Positions 1-15,065 are shown, counted from the first letter of the stretch. The stretch: DNA of 64,000 nucleotides from Erigeron canadensis (GCF_010389155.1 NC_057769.1:5952735-6016734), one strand, 5' to 3'. Notes: generated from the sequence alone by a model not told the origin. Made by a program: numbers and translations.

Positions 1-631
1 GTTAATCCTTATTATTTCCCTTTGTGATTGAAGATTATTTTTATTTACATATGTCAATTCATTTGTTGTATCTTGTAGGTTTTCTTCATGCTTCCTGGTT
101 TTCTCAATGACTGGTGACGGTATATTAATCTTTATGAGTAGAGTCTGGAGGCTGAAAAAAAATCTTGACTATTGCAGCTCATGGGTTTTCAATGTTTTAA
201 TTAGGACTTGCAGCTCATTGGTTTGAAATGTTTTAATCGTGACTGATGACCATTTGCCGCGGTTTTAATCACAATTTACAGATCATGGGTTTTAAATGAT
301 TATCATGACTATTTAAATTTGATGTTTTTATTAGGGTATGGTTCAATAGCCGGTGTAGGTTTGATGGATTATTTCTTGGAGTAAGGTGTTTTGCACCTTT
401 TGTTTTGTAACAGGTCATGTGTATTTTGTGTTTGAGTTTGAGATGGTTTACAATGCAAGTTAAATTCCAAAAAGGCTTTATCTTAATGATATTGTGCCAA
501 TTTGTAAGCCTTCATTTTTGATGCCCTATGATGAGCATATAGTGTTTGGTGTCGCATTAGAGCCATGGGCATGAAGTAGCTTCCTCACAAATATTTAAAG
601 ATACCGTTGCAACGTGCGGGCATCCATCTAG
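1..631 (+). mobile_element. 3' part of Helitron-like element, copy A
   Basis: This stretch is nearly identical to 18652-19279, the right part of the Helitron-like element described there, and ends in the same CTAG (628-631) followed by T. The window begins inside the third unit of a roughly 120-bp tandem repeat that is complete only in copy B. The differences are small indels, for example three extra bases near position 11 and one extra T in the run near 228-231. No gene is seen here. The 5' end of this copy lies outside the window. Confidence 0.5.
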
Positions 632-800
632 TCTAGTATAAGGTATTTAGATTTATTTTTGATTGATATTTTGATGTCGATCAGAAAATTTGCATAATCA
701 AACAACAATGTGGCCGTCTAGTATAAGATATTTAGATTTATTTTTGATTGATATTTTGATGTCGATCAGAAACTTTGCATAATCAAACAACGATGTGGCC
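631..800. repeat. 85-bp tandem duplication upstream of RLP copy A
   Basis: Two adjacent units begin GTCTAGTATAAG (631) and GTCTAGTATAAG (716), period 85 bp, with only a few substitutions. Both contain the same GATGTCGATCAGAAA core and end in GATGTGGCC or AATGTGGCC. The pair lies directly after the Helitron CTAG and about 135-305 bp upstream of the RLP start codon, so it is part of the probable promoter. Confidence 0.75.
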
Positions 801-936
801 TACCAATTGAACGACTAGTCATGGTTAGAATTAGAGGTTGTGCTTGAACGCAGGCTACGCAGCTACGTGTATATATATAATATATTGGAAGCAAATGTGA
901 ATATATGTTATATTTATATTAATAAATTGAAAGAGA

Positions 937-3900
937 ATGAGTAACTCAAATCTCTCTGCTTACATTTTCTTTTCTTTTTCTCGTCTTTTGCTTCATCATT
1001 TTATTTGAATAATGCCACCTTAACTATTACTAATTCTGATCAATGCTCCGCTTTAATTCTTTTTAAACAAAACCTTTCATCTTTCAACTTTTCACCTTCA
1101 TATGCTAGATACTATTGTGAAGAATTGAGTTTTACTCAAAGTTACTACCCAATAATGATGAATTGGAATACAAGTACAACAAATTGTTGTTATTGGGATG
1201 GAGTCTCTTGCAACCACTCCACCGGTGACGTTATCGGGCTTGATCTTAGCTGCGGTATGCTACAAGGTACTCTCCATCCTAACACCTCCCTCTTCAACCT
1301 TCCTCACCTCCAAACACTCAACCTTGCTTTCAATGATTTTACTGATTCCCTACTTCCAAGTAAAATTGGAAGGCTTTCAAGTACTCTTACACATCTCAAC
1401 ATCTCTGTATGTGGGTTTTCTGGCCAAGTCCCATCCGACGTCATGCTTCTTCATAAATTGGTCTCTCTTGATCTCTCTGGAAACTATTTCCGTCTTGAGC
1501 CTCGTGTTTTCATCAATCTTCTTCAAAATCATACTTCTTTGGAAGAACTTTCACTTGCACAAGTTTATATAGTTTCCATGTTACCTACTCATCTTAATAT
1601 CTCTTCTTCTTTAAAGTTACTAGATCTTAGCAGCACTGGATTGCAAGGAAATATACCTCGTTACATTTTTAGTCTTCAATCTCTCGAAAAGCTCGACTTG
1701 TCTTGGAACGGATTCACAGGAGAAATCCCTTGGGAAATCTCACTTCTTCCAAAACTGGTTTCACTTGATCTATCTTTCAATCAATATGATAATTTGAGCA
1801 TTAAACCTCATATCTTCGAAAGTCTTCTCCAAAATTCTACCCTTCTAAGATTCCTTCGGCTTCGTGATGTTAATATAGGTTTGGATTTCCCAGCTTATCT
1901 TAATATCTTCTTCTATGAAGTCACTAGATCTCACGAATACTAGTTTGAAAGGGAAATTACCTAATAACATCTTCAATCTTCAATATTTAGAACACCTTTA
2001 CTTGTCAGAAAACCATAACATCACTGGTCCGCTACCCAAAGTTAATGATACCATCCCTCTCAAGGCATTAAGTCTCGCATCCACCAACTTCTTATTCGGA
2101 AAGATACCTAACTCAATTGGTAACTTCAAGTCTTTAACTTACCTTGATCTCTCTTATTGTAGTCTGACAGGGCCCATTCCGAAATTCATAGGTAACCTAA
2201 GGTACCTTACTTTTCTCGATTTATCATCTAACCAACTTAACGGGACATTGCCATCTTTCATCGGTAACCTAAGGAACCTTACTACTCTAGTTTTATCATC
2301 TAACAAACTTAGCGGGACATTATCATCTTCCATATTTTCTCTCTGGTCATTAGAAAGCTTATCACTTGATGACAATCAATTTGATGGCCAGATTGATATG
2401 CTTATGTTTCAACAACTCACCAACCTCGCCGTCCTACGCCTTTCATATAATAATTTTGGTGGTAGCTGGGATTTAGATACAATCTTATCGAGCCTCCCAA
2501 ACATTTCCACTCTCGATCTCTCATACAGTGGTGTATCTGTAAGCACCAGTAATGCTACTCATTATGACAACCCTAATGTATGGTTCTTGAGTCTGGCCTC
2601 TTGCAAGATAAAGGTGTTTCCAGAATCTGTACGATCCATGACAGATCTTGGACACTTAGATCTATCAAGCAACGAAATCCATGGCCAGATTCCTCATTGG
2701 TTAGGGGAGATGGGAGGTAGTAAGCTGTATCGTTTGAGCCTATCACATAATTTCATACAGGGGCCATTTCATCCATCAATTTGCAATATGAGGAATCTAA
2801 TGCATTTGGATCTGTCAAATAATAGTTTTGATGGAGTGATTCCAGAATGCTTTGGGGATATCGTCTCATCTCTTCAAACGATTAATTTGGGGAGAAATCA
2901 TTTTCAAGGAACCATCCCAAATGTATACGAGAAATGTGGACGGCTAGAAGGGGTTATTTTGAATAGAAACCAATTTGAAGGAGAGGTGCCAAGTTCCTTG
3001 TCCAAATGCCAACACTTGAGAGTACTTGATATGGGAAACAACCACTTAAATGGAACATTCCCTCACTGGCTAGAATCTCTTCCAAATCTACAGGTTCTTG
3101 TCCTCAAGTCAAACAGTTTTTATGGACACATCATACCATCATCTACAGTTGGATTGACATTTCCATCTCTGCAAGTAATGGACTTATCTCACAATGGGTT
3201 TGAAGGCCAACTCCCACGAAAATATTTTCAAAATTTTAATACCATGAAGAAAAGTGTAGAAAGGAGCACAACCTCGAAATATTTGTACGTGGATGAGAAG
3301 CCTTACTCATTCGTTGTTACTGTGAAAGGTGTGGAGCAAGATTTTGCGCAACTTTATGTTTACTATACCATTGTTTGTTTATCACACAATAATTTGTTGG
3401 GAGGATTCCGGATATCATTGGAAATCTAAACTCATTGATAGTGCTCGACTTATCCCACAACCGCCTCACTGGTCAAATCCCACATACGGTTGGACAACTA
3501 TCAGAAATTGAATCCTTAGACCTCTCTTGCAATCAACTTACAGGAAAGATTCCTCAAAGCCTTGCAGACTTGTGGTTCCTTGGGTTCTTAAACCTCTCGC
3601 AAAACCATCTCGTGGGGCTCATTCCAGTAGGAAAACAGCTCAACACTTTTCAGGAAAACTCATTTGAAGGGAATCCGAATCTCTGTGGGCTTCCATTGTC
3701 CAAAGAGTGCAGTGATAACCACCTTCAAGATCCACAACATGATGAAAGTGAAGGAGATGGCGTTGAGGAAAAGATCAGTGGGCTTACATGGATAATAGTG
3801 ATGTTGGGATACGGTTTTGGGACCCTATTTGGATTGGTAATGGGATATCTCATGTTGTCAACCGGAAGACCAATGTGGTTTAATGCAATTGTTGATGCAA

Positions 3901-3956
3901 TGGAACAAATGATCATGAAGAGGCGAGATATATATAGAAGATGTGTAATTAAATAA
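937..3956 (+). pseudogene. LRR receptor-like protein, frameshifted copy A
   Basis: This is the counterpart of the intact gene at 19585-22608. Read through the breaks, the encoded residues are identical to copy B wherever frames can be compared. Three short deletions, 4 bp in total, break the frame. One T is missing in the T-run of the signal-peptide region (about 976-984). Two bases are missing in a TCT-rich stretch at about 1906-1913. One T is missing at about 3391-3396 (AATTTG against AATTTTG). As written, the gene falls into open pieces at about 1005-1943, 1915-3429 and 3435-3956. All lesions lie in homopolymers or short repeats and no substitution was noticed, so sequencing or assembly error is as likely as true decay. 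If the lesions are real, no full-length receptor is made from this copy. Confidence 0.85.
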
Positions 3957-5175
3957 ATCAAATATGAAAGGTATGTATTGCACGCACATGTTTTTCTTTT
4001 TCACCAAATTCTGCAATAAAATTTTAATTTGTTAGCATATTTATTTTCCAGGTGGACTCGAACCTTCAAATAGATTATGCAGTTTCATATTTCTAGTCCC
4101 TTTTGATCAATTACATTGTATTTTTAGAACATATACTGCTAGCTTAATGTACGTGTCACATTGGATGCTACGTTTTAATTATGTTTAGCCTTGAAATATG
4201 GGTGTTTATCTTTATGTTTAAGTTGCTCATAGGAATACTCCTAAAAATCATGATCCGGCTTAATATGATAAGTTCATCTACCAAATTTATAATCAAGTGC
4301 CGCTCATTATAGGGGTCGTTGGATTCAAATTTATAATCAAGTTCATCTACCGGCTTAATATTTTTGGACCCATATCATCTAAAAGGGTCGTTGGATTCAA
4401 ATGATTAGCAAAGCTGAACAATCAATTCAACAAATTGATTGATTAGTTAGCCAATGGTTAGGCATCCGGGTTTTTCTCGTGAGGCATGAGATGGAGTAAC
4501 TATTACTTTGGCAATAATGACATTGTTGTTTGTCTTGGACAATCTAAAAACATAGACACTAAAAACGGCTAATTCAATAAAGGAATACAGACATTAGTTA
4601 CAAATTAAACGTTAAAACAAACAGCCTTACGATTTTAACATTTAATAATTACGTCAACTAAGTCTCAACTAAACACCACTTGTAACTAACTTGTATGTAA
4701 CTATGTACTATACATGTGTCACTCAAAATAATGTAGTTAATAAACGAGTTTGAAAAGTCAGTCTCAAATTTTATTATTATTTTGAAACTTTTTTTTTAAT
4801 CAATATATTCGAAGAATTATATCAAATCTAGTTTTATAAAATTGTATTTCAAGATACTATTTAAAATTTTTTATTCGAGGATAAACTTAAAAAAGATTGT
4901 TTATATAAATGGGCCGGTAAAGTAAACAAGAACGTTTCAAGCCTTTATAGGGGTTACAATATTCTGGCCCATTAACCATAAATACCAAAAATCAGAACTT
5001 GTAACCCGACCCGACCCATATATCGTACAAACCCTGCCCATTCCCAATTCTATATGAACACACTTGCTTGAACAGAAAGCTTTATTAATCCTCAAATCCA
5101 TCACACCCCAGATCCTAAAATCCTCAAAAAAACGAAAAAAACACAAAATCATCGAACTCAAAAAAATCAAGAATC
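3957..5175. other. Intergenic region between RLP-A and RPT2-A, with RPT2 upstream copy A
   Basis: Same content as 22609-23826: the RLP 3' flank, a junction of short shuffled direct repeats (about 4255-4400), then the RPT2 upstream region. TGGGCC and GGCCCA boxes lie near 4912 and 4968. Differences from copy B are single-base indels in homopolymers, such as CCCTTTTGATC against CCCTTTGATC. No other gene is seen. Confidence 0.7.
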
Positions 5176-7535
<2,360 letters not shown>

Positions 7536-9405
7536 TATATTATTTTCATTCTTTTTAGAACATATTGTCAAAATATTAGTGTAAATTGTTTTGAAAAGAC
7601 TAAGAAAGAATTTATCAAATGAATCTCTATAATGAGAAAAACACATGAAACAAATAACTAAATATGAGGAAATCCTTCGTGTTAAGAAACTTTGATTCTT
7701 GGGTTAAAATCAATAATCAAAATTCAAAGATAGATCCTAAATCTTAACTTTTGACTTTATTCAAAGATCAAGATGTCTTCAAATTACTTTTAAGTGAAAA
7801 CACTTGAGTGGATCCGATAATTAAATATAGGTTATCATGTTAGAATTCTATATAGTTTTTTAATTGGACGACGAGGTCAAAGACCTTTGGAAATCAAGTT
7901 AATGAAAATCGTGGGGAAACAAAATCTTAATTTTACTGTGAACTCAGAAAGTTTTGGTGTTATGCATTCAAGACTCGAAAACAAGGACTAATAATGAAGG
8001 AAAAAAACTTTGAACGTAGCCCCATGTCATACCGTCTACGGTGATAGTTCTACTCTAGCCCAGTATAATGTTTTTTTTTTTTTTTTTGATAAAATACAAC
8101 CAGTATGACGCACTATTATAAAATTTAATATAAAGACCAATTTTTGTACGTTCCCTAATAGTATAGTGTGATCTATCAACCTACAAAAATATGGTTAACT
8201 TAAATAAAGAGACCACTGGTTATCAAAAAAAAATGATCTTTAAACTAGTTTTTAGATCCGTATCCAACACTTGACACGAGATTTACGAATTATCAACGTT
8301 AGATATTCATCATTTAAGTCATAAAAACTTATAATTTTGAAGATATACGGTTTAAGTGTTATATTTTGCAAGTTGTAGTACAATAATATAAGTTGTGTAT
8401 TGTCATTATTAGCCGATAATATATTGATGGAATTGTTTGCGTAAGTACACAGGCACATGTTATAATAATTTTCTATTATAAATATTTTAAAATCAGTGTA
8501 CTCATGATGTGATATTATTATGAAAGATAATTAATAATAAAATATAAACATACTTGTGAACATATACATGAATTCCAGTATATGTATTTGATCATGATGC
8601 GGGCCCATAATACACATAAGTTTATTTTTAACCATCTGTCCTATGATAATTAGATAACAATTAGAATTGTTTTTATTCTTTGATAACAATTAGGACTCTT
8701 GATCTGAGTGACATCTGTAACTTTAAACATTAATACGCAAAATTAATATATAAAAAAAGATAAAATATATATTTTTTATGAGAGATAGAATGAATCTTGA
8801 ATGGAGTACATATTGATTTGGATTAGTATTCAAGTAACGCTCTGTTGAAAATCGTGTTTTGTTCTGTGATCGTTCATGTTCTGTGATTCCTATTGTGTTA
8901 GGATAATGATGTTATATATCATCATCTTTTATTATGTTTGGGATATGTATCTAGAATTCAAATTGTATCATGTTGTTAAAAAAAAAGTGGTCTTAATGTT
9001 TTCAGAAAGTTTAAATATTAAAAACAAATAATAAAAAAGCAAAACTACAACCGAATCGAATGTGCAAACATTGGATTATTTCACATGTGAAATTTTTTCC
9101 GGTAGATTATATCAAGTCAAATGAGATAAAGATGACTTGATAGAATACAAGTCGTTTATACAGGGCATGTACATTTGGATTTTGGACCCCCAATTAAAAG
9201 AAAAAGGCCAAGTTGTACAGACAGAACATAAATTATATATGGATTCCAAATAGGCCAAAAGACAGCATATTACATCAAAATAATTCTAAACTAGTAGTCT
9301 AAAAATAAATGACATTAAATCGCTAGTTTAAGTAGCATCTTTTCTTTCTTTTTTATTATTTTTTTTACAAACAGCAGTTTAAGTAGCATCTACATGCATG
9401 AATAA
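7536..9405. other. AT-rich intergenic DNA, no gene seen
   Basis: After the duplication breakpoint the sequence is AT-rich with a poly-T run near 8070-8090 and no open frame of recognisable product. The longest frames are short and lack motifs. I see no tRNA-like or repeat structure with clear ends. Confidence 0.5.
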
Positions 9406-9876
9406 TGTAACACCGTCATTTACTAACCTGGATTTTCAAAAACTTGTCAAACGACATTTAAAAAGTAGCGGAAAAGGATCACTTTAAAAACTGCCCCACC
9501 CGTAACCAGATGGTACTTTAATAAATGGTGTTACCAAAGTGCATCATCCAAACAATATAAATGAAATCCAAGTTATGGCACCAACATAAATGTCATCATT
9601 ATTACATGTTTATAAATCATAAATGAGAGTAGCCAAAACATAAGGCTAAAAGGTGAAGTTTAGCATTCAATGTCTATGCTATCTTCTTTGTTACTTCTAC
9701 CCATCTCACGAGCTAATCCTTTTCTAACTCAAGCTTGCTTATCTAGAAGGCACAACGTTTTCAAAAGAACAAGTGTTAGCTAATAAATTAGCTAAGTAAG
9801 ATAACACATATTTAAAAACATTTGTCATTTCATAAAATATTAACAAAATCATTTCATATCTGTTATATCACAATAA
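9406..9876. mobile_element. LTR-retrotransposon-like fragment
   Basis: The stretch starts TGTAACACCGTC after GAATAA and runs to another TGTAACACC start at 9877, also after AATAA. TGTAACACC is a common 5' end of plant Gypsy-type LTRs. No coding sequence is present and no second LTR was found. The assignment rests on the terminal motif only. Confidence 0.25.
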
Positions 9877-11650
9877 TGTAACACCCAATATTTTAAGGTA
9901 ATAAATTAACCACTTTTGTAGTTTGACATTAAAATAAGTTCCTAGTATTTTATTTTTATTGGGGTTAATTTAGTTGGAACTTTAGCGGATAAGGGTACAA
10001 AAAAAATTAAAAAGGGGGTGGCATTTCCTTGTGTTGCCAGCCAAGTTCTTCCTCCCTTAGTCACACTTCCATTACCTTCTTCATCTTCTTGATTATCCAA
10101 TCCAACTTAAATCCATGCAATTGAGACTTCTAATCTCAAATTAAAGATTCATCTATCAAGCATAATAATAATCATTCTCTTGAAATAAGAAATTAAAAGT
10201 TAGGGTTTGAGTTGGAGTGGTGGTGGTGGCCGAAAATCCAAGAAGAAAAAGGGGGAAGAGAAATTTATGACCTAAAGTCTTAAATTAAGTTCTTGAATCC
10301 TTTGAGGCATTCATTCTAACCTAATTTCTTCTCCCATCTAAGAAATAGGTGTCTTGAAAGGTGGAATTTGGGGATTTTGCTAGTAATGGGTTTTTATATG
10401 ATTTTCCTCCCAATTCTTGTATATTATGAGTTAGTTATTGAGTTGCTTATTATAATTTTATAATGAGAATAATGGAAGTGAAATTCCAAATATGACAATG
10501 GTGATTTTGCTAGTCAAGTGAAGTAATGTTGATGATGATAATGATTTCTTAGATAATTGAGAATTTTGTAAGTAAGAACTCAATGACTTATTGGGGTGAT
10601 TAGAGGTTAGGAATGCTAGTGAATGGTTAGTTTGGCTATGTGAAATAGCTAGGAATTTGAATATTGCCTTATATGAGTATTATGATATCTTGATAGGTTG
10701 AAAGAGAAATGTTGCTATTGCGGTTATCTTGATTTGTTGTTGTGTCGCGAAGGAGGTGAGTATACTTGCATATTTGTATATTCGTTAGGTCAATTACCAT
10801 TCGATGTTTAGTGTGTCCATGTCTGGTAATTGATTTAGCGTTAGTCCCATGTTTATGGTTGAGTTTGATTAAAGGCCTAATTGGTGGCCATAGGCTCATG
10901 TGGAGCATTGTTATTGTAATATTTATTGTTATTGTAATCATTTGCTTATATGGATCCATGTAATGCTTGGTGCAAGGGTGAGTATTATGGATAGACACGA
11001 CGGTATCATAGTCCATATGCAACAGTCCCTTGTGCATTGCCCTCCATCGTTTATAATTGTATGCAAACATATTCACTAAGCATTCGCTTACTCATTTAGT
11101 TGTTTACCATTTTATAGGTAGTTCCGGAAGAAGGAACTAGGCTTTGTTGATTGAAGTGTTGATTTGGATTAATGCTAGTGATTTGGAAGGTATTTTCACC
11201 ATTGCGGAAGAATGGTATCTTTTGGTTAGAGACTTAGATGTCCCTCTCCATCTGGGCTCTTGGTACATGTTGGATTTTTGATGGTCATGCTTTTGGTTTT
11301 GCAAAAGTTGGTTGACTTGAAATGTGGCAATTTCGATAAAAAACCCATTTGATGGTGTATATAAGTGTGGGATCAAATGATGTTATAAACATGTTTGTAA
11401 AGGTGTCAATATCTTGTTTGAAATCTGAAATGTTGTCCATGAAGTGTAGTGTTGAAATTTGAAAGTTGTATGTTGATCAAAGTGCTGATTTTTAATGGTG
11501 GTGTTGCTGATCTGGCCCTCACTGTGGCGCAGTGAGGGTGAGTCTTCCCACTGCGGCGCAATGGGAATCTTCTGTTCTGCGGGGTGCTTACACTGCAGCG
11601 CAGTGGGGATTGCACCCTCCCACTGCGGCGTAGTGGGGTATTCTGTAAAA
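9877..11650 (+). mobile_element. Probable Gypsy-type LTR remnant
   Basis: It begins TGTAACACCC, typical of chromovirus-type Gypsy LTRs in dicots. It then carries LTR-like features: an open AT/GT-rich leader, a GGAGGTGAGTATACTTGC segment (about 10751), and a CACTAAGCATTCGCTTACTC...TTTTATAGGTAG stretch (about 11073-11120) like the LTR transcript-processing region. A GC-rich palindromic repeat cluster follows (11516-11640). No gag or pol frame is present, so it looks like a solo or decayed LTR. The right boundary is uncertain and no target duplication could be confirmed. Confidence 0.35.
11516..11640. repeat. Cluster of four GC-rich palindromic units
   Basis: Four imperfect copies of a CACTGCGGCGCAGTG-type palindrome occur within 125 bp. 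The first, 11516-11538, is a perfect 9-bp stem (CCCTCACTG with CAGTGAGGG) around a TGGCG loop. The others are near 11547, 11590 and 11618. They are strikingly GC-rich for the surroundings and lie inside the LTR-like region. Confidence 0.8.
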
Positions 11651-11699
11651 AAAAAAATAATTCTTGTTTCTTTTATAAATCGAGTCTAGTGTTCACATA

Positions 11700-12860
11700 A
11701 TCATCATAACATATGTCATATCACAATAGAGATATCACCTACACAACATAAACATAAGACATTAGGATTCATCATACTCCTAATTGTGCTAACTTTACTT
11801 TCTTCTCTTTCTTTCTTTACTTTGTATCTTTGCATAAACATAGGCTAAGTGACATAAGCCACTTATCTTAGGGATGTGGGGTTGTGTCTAGGCGGCCATA
11901 GACCTTACATGGAGTCCACAACCCGACATGATGGGTAAACCATAAGGTGGTCCATCAGCGTCGTTAGGAATAGACTTACGTCATTCCAACTGAATAAATC
12001 GTTTATGCCTTTATGCAATGGTGGTTAGTTACTCTACCGGAATAATCAAACATAACTATGCCACGGGAGGTATCATGATTCCGAACCACGTGACCACATA
12101 CGCCCTAACTCTGAGGAACTAGCACGGGTTAAGCTTAGCACAAGACTTACGTATTGCTCGAGACTTATTACTTTATATTAGTTTAGGCTACACTTTCACC
12201 TAAACTAATCACATGTTTCTTTCTTTACTTTATATAGCTTAGGCTACTTTCACCTAAGTTAATCACATATAACTTTCTTACTTTAGGGCCCTTAGACGTG
12301 CACGTGACATGACAATCCTAATCATTAGTCTAGTGACTAGGTTTCAAGCATGCATTCATCCCACATCAAAAACATATCATCATTTCATAACTTCACATAA
12401 TCACATATCATAAGCATTTCATCATTTCATATCATAAACACTTACATATTACCTTTGAAACCTGCATAAGCATACCATACATCATTAATGGTAAGCAACA
12501 TGCCATAACAACCTACCATAATCACCCTTTAACTTACTTAAACATTCATACATTGGGAAGTTTAAAATTATAAAAAGTGTTTTGTTATACCATCAGGTGA
12601 CAAAAGATGTTATCTTACCTCGTAGAGCGCACACAAACGATACTAGGTTAACGTGCAAAGCAGTATCTTGACAACCTATAACAAACATAGGACGAATCAA
12701 CGAGTGTAAACTAGGCTAACGACCTACGTTTATAGTTATGAGTCGAAATAATCGTCTTTGCTGACTACTTCCTCTATTGTAGACTACTAGTCTATTTTAG
12801 ACTCTTTAATCTGGTAACTACTATACTCTTTTGTAGACTACTTTCACATTTCGTAGACTA
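11700..12860. mobile_element. Repeat-like, possibly LTR-derived DNA
   Basis: Non-coding sequence with internal near-repeats: a TTAGGCTACACTTTCACCTAA block near 12183 recurs with a shorter form near 12239. On the minus strand the 12590-12640 part resembles the GAGGTAAG/GAGGTGAG junction seen in LTR leaders. It may be a second LTR-type fragment in opposite orientation. No coding sequence or clear ends were found. Confidence 0.2.
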
Positions 12861-12960
12861 NNNNNNNNNNNNNNNNNNNNNNNNNNNNNNNNNNNNNNNN
12901 NNNNNNNNNNNNNNNNNNNNNNNNNNNNNNNNNNNNNNNNNNNNNNNNNNNNNNNNNNNN
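12861..12960. other. Assembly gap (100 N)
   Basis: Exactly 100 unknown bases, the usual placeholder for a scaffold join of unknown size. It separates duplicate copy A from copy B, so the true distance and relative order of the copies are not established by this sequence. Confidence 0.99.
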
Positions 12961-13718
12961 CATTCATTTTATCTTGTAGAAGTAAAATAGTATGTCTTCC
13001 AAGAAAGCATTGCATGTAATACATTATTTTTCTATGCTAATTTACAATGAAACGGCATAATAAATTATATCAAAAAACGAAAAGAAGCTGGGGAAAAAGG
13101 AAAAAGCTAGCTTCTGCAAAGCATTGACAAAAGAAAAGAGCACAAATGATTAAAAATATAAAGAAAGGCATGCAAAAGAAGTTGGTGGGCATTTGGAAGG
13201 AGATTATGAAATGATAGTGGTTAATGCCATGATTAGTTTTACAAAGCATGCTAATCTTGTTACATCATCCCCCCCCCCCCCCCCCCCCACCCCACCCAAA
13301 ATGAGCCATAATGTTCATAGATTGAAAGTAGAACTTTGATGCTCCTAAATGACTATGCAAGATTGAATTCAAACTCCATTGCCATAAAAAAGAAGTTGGG
13401 TGGGTATGATATGAATAACTTTTTATATGTGTTTGTTGATACGAGCATAGTACCTTTGTGTTGTGGCGAAATTTTATAACTTAATTTTTTATGATATAAA
13501 TTGGTTACAGAGTATTAAATATATAAAATATAAGATTATGTCGATTATTTTAAATCTATATAGTATTTTAGTTTTGTAATGTGTAGAGAACATTTTGGGT
13601 ACCATAAGTTTCCTAAAGGGGCATTTTGGAAACAAAAAATATGCTTAATCACTTAATACAATTTTCTTATAAAAGATGACAGATAAGAAAGTAAGAAACC
13701 ATTAGCCAGGCCTATCAC
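12961..13718. other. Intergenic DNA with a 20-base poly-C run
   Basis: No gene is seen. A run of 20 C (13269-13288) followed by ACCCCACCC is unusual in this AT-rich DNA. Confidence 0.6.
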
Positions 13719-13721
13719 TTA

Positions 13722-14615
13722 GGGGGCGTTTGGTTCGCAGAATGTTTTTGAAGTAATTGGAATCTGTTAAGGAATTGGAATTTGAAGGAATTGGAAAGTT
13801 TTAAAACTTGTCATGTATTTGGTTGACAGAATTCAACTAAGGAATCTGAAGTGAATTATAACGAATGACAAAATTACCCTTTATTATTAAAATTTTATAA
13901 TATCTTAATAAAATATAACTAATAACAATTATCATCATAAAAAAACTTGTATTTCTTTATAAACATTTTGACTTGATCTTCAAAATTATTACTGTATTAA
14001 TATAAATATAAAAAAAAATAATAATATTAATAAAATAATAAAAAATATATGTTAGTCTATGCTGTACACCCACCATGTACAAATCTTTTCACACAACTCA
14101 CCATCTCCAATTCTCCATCTTGAATCATGATCAACAATACTTTTTTCCATCATTCAACTTATCTATCCTTTACCTCTAATTCCTTTTCATCCAATAATAA
14201 TAATAATATAATATACTATATACGCATAGATCTATTTCTGTATAATCAAACAGCCCCCATCAACAAGACATCAATGATGGCGGATGATGATGGTTGTTAA
14301 AATCGGCAGCCAACAATAGTGAAACATTGATGGTGGGCGGATGGTGATGGTTGTTAAAGGAGGCAGCATGCTTCAACGGTACAGGAAAGATTTTTCTGTT
14401 TTAGTTATAAGGGTATTTGAGTAAAAGGGGTGAATTTCATGAAATGTTTAAACATCCATCAAGTTAGTGATGGAATTATAGATTATCTATTTTAAGGAAT
14501 TCAAAGGAAAGATTTGAATTCCAATTCCATTATTTTGCCAACCAACACCTTCATGAATGGAATCAACATTCCAATTCTAAAAAAATTCCTAAGAGTTCAT
14601 AAACCAAACACCCCC
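13722..14615. mobile_element. Tourist/PIF-Harbinger-type non-autonomous element
   Basis: Terminal inverted repeats GGGGGCGTTTGGTT (left) and AACCAAACACCCCC (right) match at 13 of 14 bases. They are flanked by the direct 3-bp duplication TTA (13719-13721 and 14616-14618), as expected of PIF/Harbinger-type insertions. Subterminal regions are also inverted-repeat-like (GGAATTGGAA-type against TTCCAATTC-type). The 894-bp interior has no transposase frame. It holds a short duplicated GATGGTTGTTAAA segment near 14290 and 14345. Confidence 0.8.
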
Positions 14616-15033
14616 TTAGGATCTATATAAGCAGTGAAAGGAAAATGAAAAAGATCAAATTCAATACATGAGATCATCGTCAAAATTGAGTATTAGGTAT
14701 GCATGTTAAGTTCTGATTCTTTTATCTAAAACAAGCATCCATCTTTTTATGGTCTTGAAAGGAATACAAATTCAATAGTGATTATTAATGTTACCATTCT
14801 ATGTTAAAAAACATCATTTTCCATTAAGTTAAAAGAATATATATATCTATAGCTAATAAGTGGGTTCAAATAACAAGGAAGCATCCAGACAATAACACAA
14901 ACAAAAATATTCCACCATGCCAAAACCAAATCCCTCTCTTGAGATGTTCAATCTTTTGGAAATTGGAGGATTTCATTTAGGCCCTTGCTTAGCACACACT
15001 TTCTACTTCAATTTGTCACCGTATACAATCCAA

Positions 15034-15065
15034 CTAGATTTTAAACCCGCGTAATACACGGATTT
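15034..15065 (-). mobile_element. Helitron-type 3' terminus (minus strand)
   Basis: Read on the minus strand, an imperfect hairpin (CCGTG...CGCGGG) is followed after about 10 bases by CTAG (15034-15037) and then T. This is the layout of Helitron 3' ends. The matching 5' TC end was not found, so only the terminus is called. Confidence 0.35.

Noticed and set aside
1198..1572. 124-residue plus-strand frame overlapping RLP copy A (and 19847-20221 in copy B)
   Set aside because: Out-of-frame shadow of the LRR gene; no motif of its own.
10669..11076. 135-residue minus-strand frame in the LTR-like region
   Set aside because: Low-complexity Ile/Thr/His composition and no recognisable domain; open by chance in the LTR.
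11504..11640. CRISPR-like array of palindromic repeats
   Set aside because: Only four imperfect units of unequal spacing in a plant nuclear LTR; not a prokaryotic context.
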